From positions 1-6,222 of the forward strand of contig DAOVVW010000058.1 of assembly GCA_030636965.1 (NCBI GenBank): 6,222 bases of DNA, written 5' to 3'. Both the position numbers and the translations under genes were made by a program. Origin of the DNA: Pseudomonadota bacterium (GTDB lineage: Bacteria; BMS3Abin14). The notes beneath the pieces are model-generated. The model was not told where the DNA came from, did no database searches, and was given only the letters and a program-made list of their open reading frames with translations. Positions 4,273 to 6,222 of the stretch are shown here, one piece after another. Each line of letters starts with the position of its first letter. The first letter of the stretch is position 1.

Positions 4273-6168
4273 ATGAGCAAAGTAATCGGCATTGATCTCG
4301 GAACAACCAATTCGGCTGTTGCGATCATGGAGGGTGGAAACCCCAAACTTATCCCCAACGAAGAGGGCGGCAGGACAACACCATCAGTAATGGCAATCAC
4401 GAAAGATGATGAGCGTCTCGTGGGCCAGGTGGCAAAGCGCCAGGCTGTAACGAACCCGGAAAACACTGTTTACTCCATCAAGCGCTTCATGGGCCGCAGG
4501 CTCGAGGAGGTGCCGGGTGAGATAGATATCGTTCCATACAAGGTTGACAAGGACGGGTCCGGCAACGTGGTCATCAATATCGCCGGGAAATCCTATTCAC
4601 CGCCTGAGATCTCCGCAATGATCCTTCAGAAGCTGAAAAAAGCGGCGGAGGATTACGTTGGAGGGACTATCACACAGGCGGTCATCACAGTACCTGCGTA
4701 TTTCAATGACAGCCAGAGGCAGGCCACCAAGGACGCGGGCAAGATCGCTGGTCTCGAGGTCCTGAGGATCATCAACGAGCCGACAGCTGCTGCGCTGGCA
4801 TATGGGCTGGACAAGAAAGCCAACGAGAAGATTGCTGTATACGACTTCGGCGGCGGCACCTTTGATATCTCCATCCTGGAGGTCGGTGACAACGTAGTGG
4901 AGGTAAAAAGCACCAACGGCGATACTCACCTTGGAGGTGATGACCTCGATCAGCGCATTATTAATTATCTGGTAGAGGAATTCAAAAAGGATCAGGGGAT
5001 CGATCTCTCGGGTGATGCCATGGGTATGCAGCGCCTCAAGGAAGGCGCTGAAAAAGCCAAGATTGAGCTTTCCACTACCCAGGAGACAGACATCAATCTG
5101 CCTTTTGTCACGGCTGATCAGAGCGGTCCCAAGCACCTGAATATCAAGCTCACCAGGGCCAAGTTCGAACAGATGATCGATGATCTGGTACAGAGAACCA
5201 TGGGTCCGTGTAAGCAGGCCCTTAAGGACGCAGGTCTGAAACCCGCGGATATTGACGAGGTCATCCTGGTAGGAGGCAGCACCAGGATACCACTGGTGCA
5301 GAAAGTCGTTACAGATCTCTTTTCAAAGGAACCGCACAAGGGTGTGAACCCCGATGAAGTAGTCGCCATGGGAGCTGCTGTCCAGGCAGGCGTTCTTGCC
5401 GGGGAAGTCACGGACGTGCTCCTTTTGGACGTTACGCCCCTGTCCCTCGGGATAGAGACCCTTGGCGGTGTCATGACAGCTCTTATCGAAAGGAACACAA
5501 CCATTCCGACCCGCAAATCAGAGACCTTTACGACGGCTGAAGACAACCAGAACCAGGTGGAGATCCACGTACTGCAGGGAGAGCGTCAGATGGCATCTGA
5601 CAGCCGGACACTGGGACGGTTCCATCTTATCGGACTTCCGCCAGCGCCCCGTGGTATGCCCAAGGTTGAGGTTACCTTCGACATTGATGCCAACGGTATC
5701 GTCAATGTGTCGGCAAAAGACCAGGCAACCGGCAAGGAACAGTCTATACGCATCGAATCATCAAGCGGTCTGTCTGAAGACGAGATCGAGACAATGGTCA
5801 AGGACTCGGAAACTCACAGCGAGGAAGATCAGAAGAAAAGGGAACTTGCAGAGACGAGGAACCGCCTGGACTCCCTTCTCTACGAAGTGAACAAGAATCT
5901 TGTCGAGAGCAAGGACAAGGTTTCCGAGGAAGATGTCAAGAATATCGAAACCGCTCTTGAGGAGGGCCGTGAGGCCCTGAAGGGTGATGATACGGAAGCC
6001 ATGAACAAGGCTATCGAGGATATCACACAAGCGTCTCACAAGCTGGCCGAGATCCTGTATCAACAGACACAGGAGGCTGCTGGCGGCGAAGGTGAGGATG
6101 CACAGGCAGGATCTCCGGGTGGAGAGTCTGATGAAGACGTGGTGGACGCTGAATATACGGATGAGTAA
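4273..6168 (+). CDS. dnaK: Chaperone protein DnaK (Hsp70)
   Basis: A complete 631-residue Hsp70, close to the 638 residues of E. coli DnaK. It binds exposed hydrophobic segments of unfolded cytoplasmic proteins in an ATP-driven cycle with DnaJ and GrpE. The ATPase domain (1 to about 380) shows [10 protein letters not shown] (5-14), K70 in [24 protein letters not shown] (167-180), [12 protein letters not shown] (189-200, with T196 at the autophosphorylation position) and [10 protein letters not shown] (331-340). The linker and start of the substrate domain are [19 protein letters not shown] (381-399). A helical lid follows, then a G/E-rich disordered tail ending [12 protein letters not shown], related to the usual DVVDAEF end. 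The segment around residues 72-100 is present, as in Gram-negative DnaK. The single cysteine is C313, and residue 15 is Ala where E. coli has Cys. The start is set by conservation and a strong ribosome-binding site. No co-chaperone gene is adjacent inside the window. Confidence 0.98.
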   Translation: MSKVIGIDLGTTNSAVAIMEGGNPKLIPNEEGGRTTPSVMAITKDDERLVGQVAKRQAVTNPENTVYSIKRFMGRRLEEVPGEIDIVPYKVDKDGSGNVVINIAGKSYSPPEISAMILQKLKKAAEDYVGGTITQAVITVPAYFNDSQRQATKDAGKIAGLEVLRIINEPTAAALAYGLDKKANEKIAVYDFGGGTFDISILEVGDNVVEVKSTNGDTHLGGDDLDQRIINYLVEEFKKDQGIDLSGDAMGMQRLKEGAEKAKIELSTTQETDINLPFVTADQSGPKHLNIKLTRAKFEQMIDDLVQRTMGPCKQALKDAGLKPADIDEVILVGGSTRIPLVQKVVTDLFSKEPHKGVNPDEVVAMGAAVQAGVLAGEVTDVLLLDVTPLSLGIETLGGVMTALIERNTTIPTRKSETFTTAEDNQNQVEIHVLQGERQMASDSRTLGRFHLIGLPPAPRGMPKVEVTFDIDANGIVNVSAKDQATGKEQSIRIESSSGLSEDEIETMVKDSETHSEEDQKKRELAETRNRLDSLLYEVNKNLVESKDKVSEEDVKNIETALEEGREALKGDDTEAMNKAIEDITQASHKLAEILYQQTQEAAGGEGEDAQAGSPGGESDEDVVDAEYTDE

Positions 6169-6186
6169 TATAGGTTTGTTAGGGTC

Positions 6187-6213
6187 GCAAAAAGTCCGTG
6201 AGCGGCTTTTTGC
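6187..6213 (+). terminator. Probable intrinsic terminator after dnaK
   Basis: GCAAAAAG (6187-6194) pairs perfectly with CTTTTTGC (6206-6213). Inside, CCG pairs with CGG around a TGAG loop, with one bulged T at 6195, giving 11 bp in all. The T-run 6207-6211 follows the GC core and could serve as the U tract, and the A-run on the left would allow termination on the opposite strand too. It starts 18 bp after the dnaK stop. It could also be a dispersed palindromic element. Confidence 0.6.
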
Positions 6214-6222
6214 TTCTCGGGA

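Noticed and set aside
4597..5546. Two long minus-strand open frames (179 and 142 codons) inside dnaK
   Set aside because: Long antisense frames are common opposite highly conserved, codon-biased dnaK genes. No protein family or start signal was recognised.

Overview
The window looks like chromosomal DNA from a Gram-negative bacterium, most likely of the former Deltaproteobacteria (Desulfobacterota and relatives). This rests on four things: a DnaK of 631 residues carrying the extra N-terminal segment typical of Gram-negative Hsp70s, a proteobacterial-type poly(A) polymerase, a TrmJ-like methyltransferase, and a signalling gene that mixes two-component and Ser/Thr-kinase parts. Genes look roughly 50% GC and the intergenic regions are clearly richer in AT. 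The lineage is an inference, not a measurement.

Layout. Four genes lie on the minus strand. Reading in their direction: a PcnB-type nucleotidyltransferase (4010-2739) overlaps a GTG-started TrmJ-like tRNA 2'-O-methyltransferase (2773-2021). After an AT-rich gap of about 230 bp comes a YfcE/MJ0936-like metallophosphoesterase (1792-1049), then, 2 nt later, a receiver-PAS-protein kinase gene (1046 to beyond base 1) that runs off the left edge. On the plus strand dnaK (4273-6168) diverges from pcnB across a 262-bp intergenic region and is followed by a hairpin that probably terminates it.

How the genes fit together. pcnB and trmJ are an overlapping RNA-metabolism pair (3' end processing or polyadenylation, and anticodon-loop methylation). 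The phosphoesterase and the receiver-PAS-kinase gene form a second, probably co-transcribed pair that could be a signalling module. dnaK is a stand-alone chaperone gene here: no grpE, hrcA or dnaJ is visible on either side within the window.

Most notable points: (1) the left-edge gene, visible only as an open frame without a stop, fuses a degenerate response-regulator receiver and a PAS domain to the N-lobe of a Hanks-type Ser/Thr kinase; (2) both intergenic regions contain short tandem arrays with a strict 7-nt period in several sequence families (GTYTCGN, GTTTCTR, CCAATTT, TCTAATG), and one pair of arrays is inverted around an island of about 28% GC; (3) the dnaK leader has a TTGACA box whose downstream flank also reads CCCCATTAT, like the -10 element of heat-shock sigma factors. 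No tRNA, rRNA, CRISPR array, transposase or prophage gene was seen.
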